64,000 nucleotides of DNA. Origin: Thermoleophilia bacterium SCSIO 60948 (lineage in GTDB: Bacteria > Actinomycetota > Thermoleophilia > Solirubrobacterales > 70-9). Both the position numbers and the translations under genes were made by a program. Below are positions 1-8,059 of this stretch, piece by piece (the first letter of the stretch is position 1; every line of letters begins with the position of its first letter). The notes under the pieces were generated by a model. The model saw only the letters and a program-made list of their open reading frames with translations. It had not been told where the DNA came from and made no database searches. The stretch is from positions 2,348,001 to 2,412,000 of the forward strand of contig CP053031.1 of the NCBI GenBank assembly GCA_021496505.1. Reading direction: 5' to 3'.

Positions 1-333
1 CAGATGCTCACCGAGAGCTCGAACGACCTACGTGTCGAGTTGCTCGACCACGCGGCCGACGGGGATTCGGGCTCGGCGCACTGGCGCGCCCGCTACACGT
101 TCACGACGACCGGCCGACCGGTCGTCAACGATGTCCGCGCGAGCTTCCGGTTCATCGACGGCCTCATCGTCGAGCACCGCGACGCGTTCAACTTCCACCG
201 CTGGGCGCGCCAGGCACTTGGAACCAGCGGGCTGCTGCTCGGGTGGACGCCGATGATGCGCTCGGCCGTCAGACGCAAGGCCGCCGAGCGGCTCGAGGAG
301 CACACGGGCGTCTCCGGCGACCGCCGCAGCTAG
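1..333 (+). CDS. NTF2/SnoaL-like protein, 3' part
   Basis: The reading frame is open from the first base of the window, so the true start lies upstream and only about 110 C-terminal residues are visible. The segment RYTFTTTGRPVVNDVRASF followed by FRFIDGLIVEHRDAFNFHRWARQALG is the typical second half of a nuclear-transport-factor-2-like (SnoaL-type) cone fold, with the usual 'dG.I.eHrD.fdf..w' strand pattern. Such proteins are small cytoplasmic binding proteins or enzymes, and the substrate cannot be told. The next genes face the opposite way, so it ends its own transcription unit. Confidence 0.75.
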   Translation, partial: QMLTESSNDLRVELLDHAADGDSGSAHWRARYTFTTTGRPVVNDVRASFRFIDGLIVEHRDAFNFHRWARQALGTSGLLLGWTPMMRSAVRRKAAERLEEHTGVSGDRRS

Positions 334-348
334 CCGGAGTCGATCCGC

Positions 349-1290
349 TCAGGTCTGCGGATGCTCCTCGAACGCCCGGCGCCCGGGCGACGGATCGGTG
401 CCGAAGCGCTCGGCGTAGCGCTCGTGGACCTGGGGCCAGAGCTCGAGCGCCTCGGCCTCCCCGAGCGGGGCGCCCGCGAGCAGGGCATCGATCCGCACGA
501 AGCAGCGGTCCCAGCCCGCCGCAGTCATCGCCGAGCCGTCCGGGTCGGACACCTCGTGGCGGAAGCGAAGCCGGCACCCCTCGCCCTCCTCGCTGAGCTC
601 GAAGCTGATCGCATCGCCCCAGAACGACCCCTCGAGCAGCCGCGGCGGGTCCTCGCGCGTGACCTCGAACTCGGCTTCGGAGGGAAACCAATCTGCGCGC
701 TCCTCGGCGAGAGCCCGCCAGACGCGCTCGATCGGATACTCGAAGCGGCGCTCCCAGCCGAGGACACCGGCCTGGAGTCCGAAACGAAGCTCCGCGTGCG
801 TGGCATGCGCGCGACGCCCGTTCTCGGCCGACTCGCCGAAGGCGATCGCGTAGCGCTCGTTCTGTTCGCTGAGGAGCTCCTGCGCCTCGAACCAACCGAT
901 CGGCGCGCCCTCGATCGCCGGCTCGAGCCGCGCGAACACCGCCTCCCACCCCGGGGCGTGCCCGGCCGCGCTGCCGGCCTCCGGATCGAAGCGGTGCTCG
1001 AAGGCGAGATCGCAACCACCCTCGGCGGGCGCGAGCTCGAAGCGGTAGCTCTCGCCGGCGAACGTCCACTCGAGCGCGTGCGGCGGGTCGGCGACCGTGA
1101 CCTCGCCCTGCATCCCCATCGCCTCGAAACGCTCGCCCTCGTAGGGGGTCCAGGCCGGCGCGGCGAGGAACCACGCCTCGAGCTCGGCGGGGTCGCTGAC
1201 CGCGCGCCAGACCCGCTCGACCGAATGTGGGAGGAAGCGCTCGAAGCGCAGCACCGGCCGTCCGTCGATCTCGATCTTGCGCACGTTCAT
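349..1290 (-). CDS. Tandem SRPBCC (AHSA1-type) domain protein
   Basis: A 313-residue protein with two consecutive SRPBCC/AHSA1 domains. The first begins at about residue 10 (RFLPHSVERVWRAVSDPAELEAWF) and the second at about residue 180 (ERRFEYPIERVWRALAEERADWF). Each has the family's 'ie.VWraltdpe....Wf' opening and the C-terminal helix that closes a hydrophobic pocket. The start is the ATG whose first bases overlap the stop of the upstream ArsR gene (ATGA), so the pair is one operon. ArsR-SRPBCC pairs are common in actinobacteria; the ligand is unknown. Two domains in one chain instead of one is mildly unusual. Confidence 0.85.
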   Translation of the reverse strand: MNVRKIEIDGRPVLRFERFLPHSVERVWRAVSDPAELEAWFLAAPAWTPYEGERFEAMGMQGEVTVADPPHALEWTFAGESYRFELAPAEGGCDLAFEHRFDPEAGSAAGHAPGWEAVFARLEPAIEGAPIGWFEAQELLSEQNERYAIAFGESAENGRRAHATHAELRFGLQAGVLGWERRFEYPIERVWRALAEERADWFPSEAEFEVTREDPPRLLEGSFWGDAISFELSEEGEGCRLRFRHEVSDPDGSAMTAAGWDRCFVRIDALLAGAPLGEAEALELWPQVHERYAERFGTDPSPGRRAFEEHPQT

Positions 1291-1598
1291 TGCGGGTTCT
1301 CCTCCAGGTGTCGTTCGAGCGCGTCGAGGCGCTGGCTCCAGAGCTCGCGGTAGGGCTCGAGCCAGTCGTCGAGCTCGGCGAGCGGGGCGGGCTTCAGGGC
1401 GTAGAGGCGCTCGCGGCCCTGGGTGCGGGCGCCGACGAGACCGGCCTCGCGAAGTACTCGCAGGTGCTTGGAGACACCCGGCTGGCTGAGCCCCACGTCC
1501 GCGACCATCTCCCCGACGCCACGCTCGCCCTCGCGCAGCAGGTCGAGGATCCGGCGGCGGTGCGGCTCCGCTACGGCGGCGTAGGTCGCGCTCGTCAT
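1287..1598 (-). CDS. ArsR-family winged-helix regulator
   Basis: A 103-residue regulator. The helix-turn-helix is visible as EPHRRRILDLLREGERGVGEMVADVGLSQ, then the wing region. No metal-binding ELCVCDL-type motif is present, so it belongs to the metal-independent ArsR group usually paired with SRPBCC proteins. The start chosen is the ATG of MTSATYAAVAE, because the 17 residues available upstream do not resemble the family. It overlaps the next gene by 4 bp (ATGA) and probably regulates that gene and perhaps the divergent aldo/keto reductase 53 bp away. Confidence 0.88.
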   Translation of the reverse strand: MTSATYAAVAEPHRRRILDLLREGERGVGEMVADVGLSQPGVSKHLRVLREAGLVGARTQGRERLYALKPAPLAELDDWLEPYRELWSQRLDALERHLEENPQ

Positions 1599-1651
1599 CC
1601 GCGCACATATTGGCGAGCGTCCCGGTTCACCGCGCCGGGTAAGGACCACGA

Positions 1652-2725
1652 ATGGAATATCGAGAGCTCGGCCGGACCGGGATGTACGTGAGCCCCCTCT
1701 GCCTCGGAGCGATGATGTTCGGGTCCTGGGGCGAGTCCGACCACGACCGTTCGATCGCGGTCATCCAGCGCGCGCTCGACGCCGGGATCAACTTCATCGA
1801 CACGGCCGACGTCTACTCGCAGGGCGAGTCCGAGCGGATCGTCGGCAAGGCGCTGACCGGCGCGCAGCGCGACTCGGTGATCCTCGCGACCAAGTTCCAC
1901 GGCCAGATGGGCCTGCCGGCCGACAACCTGCCGGGCAGCGGCGAGCGCGGCGACCCGAACATGTTCGGCAACTCGCGGCGCTGGATCATCGCCGAGGTCG
2001 AGAACAGCCTGCGGCGGCTCGGCACCGACTGGATCGATCTCCTCCAGGTCCACCGTCCCGAGCCCGGGACCGACATCGAGGAGACGCTCTCGGCGCTGAC
2101 CGACCTCCGGGCCCAGGGCAAGATCCGTGCCTTCGGCTCATCGACCTTCCCACCGTCGGCGATCGTCGAAGCGCAGTGGACGTCCGAGCGGCGCGGTCTC
2201 GGGCGGTTCACGACCGAGCAGCCGCCGTATTCGATCCTCGCCCGTGGGGTCGAGCGCGAGATGCTGCCGGTCGCCGAGCGCTACGGCCTCGGCGTCATCC
2301 CGTGGAGCCCGCTCGCCGGAGGCTGGTTGTCGGGCCGCTACCGCAAGGACGGCGAGGACCCGTCGAGCTCGCGACGGGCGGCGATGATGCCCGGCCGCTA
2401 CGACATGACCGACCCCGCCAACCAGGCGAAGCTCGACGCTGCTGACGCCCTATGGCACGTCGCCGACGAGGCGGGCATGTCGCTGATCCACATGGCGCTC
2501 GCGTTCACGCTTCGCCACCCCGCGGTGACGGCGCCGATCGTCGGGCCGCGGACGATGGAGCAGCTCGAGGGCCAGCTCGGCGCGGCCGACGTCGTGCTGA
2601 GCGACGACGTGATGGACCGGATCGACGCGATAGTCCCGCCCGGGACGAATCTCGCCGCCGGGGACGCCGGATACACACCGCCCGCACTCAGCGACAAGCG
2701 GCTTCGGCGGACCCGGCTCGATTGA
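1652..2725 (+). CDS. Aldo/keto reductase
   Basis: A 357-residue NADPH-dependent oxidoreductase of the aldo/keto reductase superfamily (TIM barrel). The catalytic tetrad can be placed at Asp50 and Tyr55 (FIDTADVY), Lys81 (LATKFHG) and His134 (LLQVHRPEP). The C-terminal part holds the cofactor segment around SPLAGGWLSGRYRK and APIVGPRTMEQLEGQL. Length and order are normal for the YajO/Tas-like branch. A Shine-Dalgarno AAGGA lies 7 bases before the ATG. The next gene starts one base after the stop, suggesting co-transcription. The substrate is not predictable. Confidence 0.93.
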   Translation: MEYRELGRTGMYVSPLCLGAMMFGSWGESDHDRSIAVIQRALDAGINFIDTADVYSQGESERIVGKALTGAQRDSVILATKFHGQMGLPADNLPGSGERGDPNMFGNSRRWIIAEVENSLRRLGTDWIDLLQVHRPEPGTDIEETLSALTDLRAQGKIRAFGSSTFPPSAIVEAQWTSERRGLGRFTTEQPPYSILARGVEREMLPVAERYGLGVIPWSPLAGGWLSGRYRKDGEDPSSSRRAAMMPGRYDMTDPANQAKLDAADALWHVADEAGMSLIHMALAFTLRHPAVTAPIVGPRTMEQLEGQLGAADVVLSDDVMDRIDAIVPPGTNLAAGDAGYTPPALSDKRLRRTRLD

Positions 2726-2726
2726 G

Positions 2727-3560
2727 GTGGTGCCGGCCGGGGAGTCGCGCCGCCGGGTATCGCTGCACGGCGCCGAGCAGACGCTGCTGCTGACCCTGGC
2801 GATGCGCGACGTCGACGCGCGCTCGAAGCGGCCGGTCCTCGGCGACAAATGGGCGCCCCGTCTGGTCGAGCGGATCGATCACCCGTGGTGGCGGACACGA
2901 CTGCTCGTCGCCGGCAACGCCCCGCTCGTCCTGGCGCGGGCGCGAGCCATCGACCGCTGGGCGACCGACTGGCTGGTCAGCCACCCCGCCTCGGTCGTCC
3001 TCCATCTCGGCTGCGGCCTCGACTCGCGACCGTTGCGTCTCGACATCCCGGCGGAGGCGCGCTGGGTCGACGTCGACCGTCCACGCGTGATCGAATTGCG
3101 ACGCGAGCTCTACGGCGCTGCGCTCGATCACGCCGAGCAGGTCGTCGCGTCGATCGAGTCGGGGCGCTGGCGCGAGGAGATCGACGCCGGGCGACCACTG
3201 CTCGTCGTTTGCGAGGGCCTTGCGATGTACCTCTCACCCGCCGGAATCGAGTCACTCTTCTCCGGCGTCGCCGGTGCGGCGCGGGCGACCGCCGTCATCG
3301 CCGACAGCGTTTCCGATGTCGTACGAAGCGCATCACGGCTACTGCCCGAACCGCTCGCGATGGGAGCGCACTTCCACTCCTCTAGCGCCGATATCGACGC
3401 TGCGATCCGCGACCGCGGCCTGGACGTCGCGGAGGAGACCTCGCTCGTCGCAGACGGGGGAACGGTCGCGCGCGGCGCGCTCGGAATATCGATCAGCGTG
3501 CTGGCGGCCACTCCTGGTGCGGCGAGCGGGTTCGTCCTGCGTCGCTTCGAGAGCCGGTGA
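2727..3560 (+). CDS. LCM/PPM1-type SAM-dependent methyltransferase
   Basis: A 277-residue protein of the leucine carboxyl methyltransferase (PPM1/TcmP) family. The SAM-binding motif I appears at residues 90-103 (VVLHLGCGLDSRPLRL), followed by an acidic 'VDVDRPRVIELRREL' strand and the 'LVVCEGLAMYLSP' segment characteristic of this family. The GTG start follows the previous stop codon by one base and its ribosome site overlaps that stop, so it is translationally linked to the aldo/keto reductase. In bacteria these enzymes methylate carboxyl or hydroxyl groups of small molecules; the acceptor here is unknown. Confidence 0.85.
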   Translation: MVPAGESRRRVSLHGAEQTLLLTLAMRDVDARSKRPVLGDKWAPRLVERIDHPWWRTRLLVAGNAPLVLARARAIDRWATDWLVSHPASVVLHLGCGLDSRPLRLDIPAEARWVDVDRPRVIELRRELYGAALDHAEQVVASIESGRWREEIDAGRPLLVVCEGLAMYLSPAGIESLFSGVAGAARATAVIADSVSDVVRSASRLLPEPLAMGAHFHSSSADIDAAIRDRGLDVAEETSLVADGGTVARGALGISISVLAATPGAASGFVLRRFESR

Positions 3561-3644
3561 GCTGGGCGCGGAGCGGCCGAGGCGCTCACCAGATGGACGT
3601 CGGCGGCTTGCGTCTGCGCCATGGCCGGGTCTAGTGTCCGCTCG

Positions 3645-4535
3645 ATGATTCGGGGGATTCGTGGGTTGCAAAGGACGGCCGTGACGATCGTGGGCGCGGG
3701 CGCGCTGGCGCTCGCTGGTGGAATCGCGACGGCGGGCCCGCCCGCGGTCACCGACGACCTCGACTCGGGCGCGCAGGGTTGGGAGCTCTACCTCGCCTCG
3801 GGTGAGCGCCAGGCCCTCGACTGGTCCCCGGGCGGCGGGTACGTGAGCGCCGACGTCGACGGCCCCGAGACCGACGGCGCGGCGTTCGGCGACGCGGCCT
3901 ACGTGAGTGACATGTCGCGCTACGCCGGGGAGAACATCGTCTTCCAGCTCCGCTCGAGCCTCGGCACCGGCAGCCGCCCGACCGTCTGGCTCTACGACTA
4001 CTACTACGACCAGCGACTGCTCTGGGCGCGCGCCCCGGGCCCCGCGGTCGGCACCGAGTGGAACGACTACAGATTGCCGCTCGAGGCCACGAGCGAGACC
4101 CACTGGTTCAACAAGAACGGCGAGAGGGTCTCGAAGCGGCGCTTCGACCACTTCCTTCGAAGCGACCCCTCCTTCATCATCGAGGCCGACCTGTCGGACG
4201 CCTCCGACGAGCGGACTGACCTCGACAACCCCGGTCTCCAGACGAACCACGAGCGCAGGGTCCGCCTCCGTTACCTGGCTGAGCGCGACCGCTTCAAGGG
4301 CCTAGTGAGGAGCCGGGACTTTCCCGCCTGCTCGAGCGACCAGAAGGTGCAGATCCTGAAGAAGGTCGAGGGGAACCTGCGCCTCTTCGCGCAGACCCGG
4401 ACGAACACGGCCGGGCGCTACTCCGTGATGAAGCGGCCCACGAAAGGCCGCTACTTCGCGCGAGCGATCGAGTCGACCGCCGGGCCGGGCAACAACTGCC
4501 TGGTGGCACGCTCGAAGACGGTCCGAGCACGGTGA
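3645..4535 (+). CDS. Secreted laminin-B-like domain protein
   Basis: A 296-residue exported protein. Residues 1-30 form a signal peptide (basic MIRGIRGLQR then a hydrophobic run ending ATAG). Residues 35-175 resemble the laminin B/IV domain: DLDSGAQGW at the start, a VSDMSRYAG segment, and repeated beta strands such as TVWLYDYYYDQ. The C-terminus (FPACSSDQKVQILKK to RYFARAI) looks like a small Ig-like module with two cysteines. The second ATG in frame was chosen because it begins the signal peptide directly. The last four bases overlap the next gene (GTGA). Probably an extracellular carbohydrate- or protein-binding product, by inference only. Confidence 0.7.
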   Translation: MIRGIRGLQRTAVTIVGAGALALAGGIATAGPPAVTDDLDSGAQGWELYLASGERQALDWSPGGGYVSADVDGPETDGAAFGDAAYVSDMSRYAGENIVFQLRSSLGTGSRPTVWLYDYYYDQRLLWARAPGPAVGTEWNDYRLPLEATSETHWFNKNGERVSKRRFDHFLRSDPSFIIEADLSDASDERTDLDNPGLQTNHERRVRLRYLAERDRFKGLVRSRDFPACSSDQKVQILKKVEGNLRLFAQTRTNTAGRYSVMKRPTKGRYFARAIESTAGPGNNCLVARSKTVRAR

Positions 4536-5455
4536 GAAGTAGGTCGCCCGACGAGGGAGCCACGTTCGCTCGTCGGAGCGGCCTGATCCTCGCCGTGCTC
4601 GCGCTCGTCGCGACGGTGCTGAGCTTCGCGGGTCCCGCATCGGCGGGCACCCCCGGGCCGACCGAGAGCCGCGGCAAGTCGCTCGGGCTCGAGTACATGC
4701 GTGCGCGCTACGAAGCGGTCGCCAGTCAGACGAGCCAGACGGCCGAGTGCAGCGGCTCGCGCCGCGCGATCGGTGGCGGCGGCAACATCGGGGGCGGTGC
4801 GGGAGGCCCGGACTTCGGGCGACTCAATGAGAGCTACCCGGTGCAGGATGGGAGCGGCTGGGTCGCCGAGGCGAGCACGAACGGGGTCGAGGCGAGCGAC
4901 CTCTACGCGTACGCCATCTGTTCGAAGCGCCCTCAGACCGTCGCCGTCGACGGCCCCTTCGAGTTCATCGGCCCCGACCGCACTTTCATCGCGACCTGCC
5001 CGGGCGGGTACACGGCCACCGGCGGCGGCTTCAGCTCCCTGAGCGTCGGCCTCGAGATGCTCACGACCGGGCGCGCGCCGAGTTCGACCACCGCTCGCGT
5101 CTGGCGAACGCGGGCGCTGAACGAGTCCGGCGGCGCCGCCGAGGGCACCGGCTACGCGGCGTGCTCGAAGGGCTACAGGGTCCGGATCCAGCGGACGAAG
5201 AGCCTCGACGTTCCTGTCGACTTCGGTGGCGCCGTGACGGCGCGCTGCCGACGCGACGAGGCCGTCGCCGGCGGCGGGTGGACGACCCGGGGACAGAACG
5301 GAGCGCGCGGACTAGCGATCCAGGTGGCACGACCTCTGGACTCGGGCGACCGGGGCAAGGTCCCCGACGACGGCTGGACCGTCAGAGCGTCGAGCACGGG
5401 CGAGGCGGGCACGCTGGCCGCGCAGGCGATCTGCGTCCGGCCGCTACGCCGCTAG
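4532..5455 (+). CDS. Secreted protein with three Cys/Gly repeat units
   Basis: A 307-residue exported protein beginning with a signal peptide that ends near PASAG. The mature part contains three related units of about 80 residues. Each opens with a Cys and a triple-Gly turn (AECSGSRRAIGGGG, ATCPGGYTATGGGF, ARCRRDEAVAGGGW) and closes with a Trp strand and a Cys (YAYAICS, GYAACS, AQAICV). The same unit occurs once in the protein at 9938-10333. The function is not known. The GTG start overlaps the previous gene's stop. The stop codon shares a CTAG with the convergent neighbour. Confidence 0.75.
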   Translation: MRSRSPDEGATFARRSGLILAVLALVATVLSFAGPASAGTPGPTESRGKSLGLEYMRARYEAVASQTSQTAECSGSRRAIGGGGNIGGGAGGPDFGRLNESYPVQDGSGWVAEASTNGVEASDLYAYAICSKRPQTVAVDGPFEFIGPDRTFIATCPGGYTATGGGFSSLSVGLEMLTTGRAPSSTTARVWRTRALNESGGAAEGTGYAACSKGYRVRIQRTKSLDVPVDFGGAVTARCRRDEAVAGGGWTTRGQNGARGLAIQVARPLDSGDRGKVPDDGWTVRASSTGEAGTLAAQAICVRPLRR

Positions 5456-7026
5456 CTGAAGCCGACCCGCGCCAGCGGCTCGACGAGCTCGCGCTCCTCG
5501 TAGGAGAAGTGGGAGTTCATCGCGTCGGTCAGGAGGTCGATCGCGGCCCGCACCTGGTCGATGCCGTCCGGCTCGGGGGTGACGAGCGAGACGAGCGCCT
5601 CGTCGACTCGCTCCAGCAGCTCGGCGATCACCTCGTGCTCCTCGCCCAGCCGGTCGATGACCGCGGCGAGGCGCGGGTCGGCGCGGCGCAGGTGCGGGAA
5701 GACGCTTCGGTCCTCGAGCGTGTGGTGGCCGGTGACGTGACCGCAATAGGTCTCGCAGAACGTGCCGAGGGTCCAGTTGTTCTGGCGGATCGTCATCCGG
5801 GTGATGAACGAGCGCACCGAGGACGCGTCGGTGGTCCCGCGCGAGACCTGGTCGATCAGGTCGCGGAGCTGGAGGAGCTCGCGCCGCAGCGCGTCGTGGA
5901 CGTCGATCAGGTGCTGGGCCGTCGCCTCCTCGTGCGGACCGTAGGTGCGCTCGGGATCACGCGGCGGCCCGGTCGGTCGCTCGGCATCGTCCCAGGGTCG
6001 CTCGGAGCTGAGCCGCGTTCCGTCGTCCGGCGTCGGGGTCACGCCGAACCCGTCGCCCGGACGCGGCGACTCGGGCGCAACCGCGGAAGGGTCGCGGCCG
6101 GGGTCGCTGATGACGGCGGTGCGCTCACCCTCGATCCGCCCCTCGCCGGCGCGAGCCCGGTCGACGAGCTCGCGGGTCGCGGGCGCGACCTCCTCGGCCC
6201 AACCGCGCAGGGCGGCTTCGTCGTCTGCGGGCAGGATGAAGGTCGAGAAGCCCTGCTCGACCGCGAGCTCGGCGAGCTGCTCGGGCCAGCTCGAACGCGG
6301 GCCCGACGGGAACGGCTCGCCGCCACCGAAGCCGCCGACGTTGAGCAGCCGCCGGACCGCGCTCGGGTCGCGGCCGGCGTCGGCCGCGGCGGCGTCGATC
6401 CGCGCGTTCATGTCCGGTAGCTCGGCGAGGCTCGCGTAGCCGATCGAGGGCAACCAGCCGTCGGCCTTCGACCCCGTGAGCCTGAGCATCCGCGGCTTGT
6501 AGGCGCCGAGCCAGATCTCGACCGGGTGGACAGGAAACGGCCCCGGGCGCGCCCCGGAAGCCGACCAGTGCTCGCCTTCGCGGCGGATCGACCGGGTCTC
6601 GGGATCCCAGGCGTCGCGGATCAACCCGAGCGCCTCCTCGAGCGCGTCGACCGCCTGCCCGGGCGTCAGCCGCCCGCCGCCCATCGCCTCGATCCCGTCC
6701 CAGAACGCGCCCGAGCCGAGGCCGAGCTCGATCCGTCCCCGGCTGAGGATGTCGAGCGTGGCGACGCTGCGGGCGAGGATCAGCGGCGGCCGGAGCGGCA
6801 GATTGGCGACGTTCGGCGCGAGGCGGACGTTCTGCGTCGCGGCGGCGACGTTCGAGATCAGCGTCCAGGTATCGAGAAACCGTGGCTGGTAGGGGTGGTC
6901 CTGGAAGGAGACGAGATCGATCGCGAGCAGGTCAGCGAGCTTCGACAGCTCGACGATCGCATCAGCGCTCTCCGCCTCAGGCGTGAGAAAGACCCCGAAG
7001 CGCAGGTCGTGTCCGTAGTCGGTCAT
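5452..7026 (-). CDS. F420/flavin LLM oxidoreductase fused to hemerythrin
   Basis: A 524-residue two-domain protein. Residues 1-300 are a luciferase-like (LLM) TIM barrel: FGVFLTPEAE at the start, the GLGSGAFWDG loop, and the PVEIWLGAYKPRML strand seen in F420-dependent members. A Pro/Asp-rich linker (about 300-370) leads to a hemerythrin four-helix bundle with candidate iron ligands in DVHDAL, GHHTLEDRSVFP, EEHEVI and SHFSYEE. LLM enzymes use reduced F420 or FMN; hemerythrins bind oxygen or sense redox state. The ATG two codons after a possible TTG was taken as start. A CTTGC/GCAAG palindrome lies just upstream (7040-7055). Confidence 0.85.
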   Translation of the reverse strand: MTDYGHDLRFGVFLTPEAESADAIVELSKLADLLAIDLVSFQDHPYQPRFLDTWTLISNVAAATQNVRLAPNVANLPLRPPLILARSVATLDILSRGRIELGLGSGAFWDGIEAMGGGRLTPGQAVDALEEALGLIRDAWDPETRSIRREGEHWSASGARPGPFPVHPVEIWLGAYKPRMLRLTGSKADGWLPSIGYASLAELPDMNARIDAAAADAGRDPSAVRRLLNVGGFGGGEPFPSGPRSSWPEQLAELAVEQGFSTFILPADDEAALRGWAEEVAPATRELVDRARAGEGRIEGERTAVISDPGRDPSAVAPESPRPGDGFGVTPTPDDGTRLSSERPWDDAERPTGPPRDPERTYGPHEEATAQHLIDVHDALRRELLQLRDLIDQVSRGTTDASSVRSFITRMTIRQNNWTLGTFCETYCGHVTGHHTLEDRSVFPHLRRADPRLAAVIDRLGEEHEVIAELLERVDEALVSLVTPEPDGIDQVRAAIDLLTDAMNSHFSYEERELVEPLARVGFS

Positions 7027-7039
7027 CGCCAAGGAGCTT

Positions 7040-7055
7040 ACTTGCTAGCGCAAGT
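7040..7055 (-). promoter_or_regulatory. Palindromic operator candidate before LLM-hemerythrin gene
   Basis: A perfect 6-bp inverted repeat, ACTTGC-TAGC-GCAAGT, 14 bp upstream of the oxidoreductase start codon. On the gene's strand it is followed immediately by TAAGCT, a plausible -10 element, so a bound dimer would block transcription. The half-site CTTGC is also the core of the operator candidate at the MarR gene (62348-62368), but the spacer is 4 rather than 5 bases. Confidence 0.45.
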
Positions 7056-7084
7056 GTTTTGGGCGACAGCATCTTCCGACCGAG

Positions 7085-8047
7085 TCAGTTGCCGCCGCCG
7101 CCTCCACCATCGCCGCCGCCACCACCGTCTCCGCCTCCGCCTCCGTCGAAGCCGGAGCTGACGGCGGAGTCGATCGACGAGGAGATCGAGTCGAAGGCGG
7201 AGTCGAGCGAGGCGAAGGAGGCGTCGAAACTCGCGGCGGACGCGGCGTCGAAGCTGCCCGCGACCCCAGCGTCGATCGACGCGCCGAGCATGTCGCCGAC
7301 CCCGGCGAAGCCGTCGAAGGCGACGAGCTCGGCGGACCCGACCGTGCCCACCCCGTAAGGAACCACCGGCGGCAGGCCCGTGTCGTGGCGCTCGCGGATC
7401 GCCATTTGGTCGCCGCGCCTGAGGCGAGGGTCGACGCGCGCGACGGCGCGCAGGCCGTCGTTGACGAAGACGATGATCGACCCGTGGGTGGCGATCAGCT
7501 CGGCGTCGGTCGGCAGCGGTTCCTGCGAGCGCCGGACGAGCTCGCGGAGCTCCTCCACGCGGCGCTCGGCGTCGGCGCGCCACTCATCCCCGGCAGGTGT
7601 CAGCCGGCGTCGGCGCTTCGAGCGCAGCATCCCCCGCTCCTCGAGCTCGACCGCCAAGCCGAAGCGCTCGAGCTCGGCGAACGCGTCGTTGACGACGACC
7701 GCCATCGGGCTCAGCTTCCCCTTGCGGGTCTTGGCGATGACCTTGGCCAGCTTGTCCGGGACGTGAGGCGCCATCAGGCCCTCGAGACGGTGAAGCGCCT
7801 CCGGCAGGCGGACGTGGCGGTCGGGCCGCTCGAGCCGGATCTCGGGTCCTCGCAGCCTTCGCTCGCGCAGCTCGACCTTGAAGGCGCCCCGTAGCAGCAG
7901 CTCGCGCACCGCCACCTTCGTCGGCCCCGGTCCCGGGAGGACGTCGTTGCCCTTCTTGGCGTCCGACGCCTTGAGGTGGAACAGAAGCACGGTGGCCGCG
8001 GCCGTCAGAGGCCACTGCTCGATCACCGGCTCGCCCTTCACGCTCAT
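7085..8047 (-). CDS. Unknown protein with Gly/Asp-rich tail (GPP34-like?)
   Basis: A 320-residue protein of two parts. Residues 1-215 are mixed helical and charged (KVAVRELLLRGAFKVE, LAKVIAKTRKGKLSP, RFGLAVELEERGMLR) and weakly recall the bacterial GOLPH3/GPP34 phosphoinositide-binding family; I am not sure of this. The C-terminal 100 residues are low complexity: repeated Ser-Phe-Asp/Ala units, then a tail of Gly runs separated by single Asp residues. The antisense strand of the tail gives a polyproline frame that I do not accept as a gene. It starts 12 bp after the lipoprotein gene and is probably in one operon with it. Confidence 0.7.
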   Translation of the reverse strand: MSVKGEPVIEQWPLTAAATVLLFHLKASDAKKGNDVLPGPGPTKVAVRELLLRGAFKVELRERRLRGPEIRLERPDRHVRLPEALHRLEGLMAPHVPDKLAKVIAKTRKGKLSPMAVVVNDAFAELERFGLAVELEERGMLRSKRRRRLTPAGDEWRADAERRVEELRELVRRSQEPLPTDAELIATHGSIIVFVNDGLRAVARVDPRLRRGDQMAIRERHDTGLPPVVPYGVGTVGSAELVAFDGFAGVGDMLGASIDAGVAGSFDAASAASFDASFASLDSAFDSISSSIDSAVSSGFDGGGGGDGGGGGDGGGGGGN

Positions 8048-8059
8048 ACGACGGCTTGA

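Noticed and set aside
5452-5455. Shared CTAG at the stops of convergent genes (also 12480-12483) as a designed signal
   Set aside because: TAG stops on both strands necessarily form CTAG when they overlap by four bases; two cases are expected by chance in such compact DNA.
7059-7358. Open frame encoding a polyproline N-terminus opposite the Gly-rich tail
   Set aside because: It is the antisense of the Gly/Asp-rich end of the 7085-8047 gene; GGN codons read backwards give Pro runs. No ribosome site and no domain.
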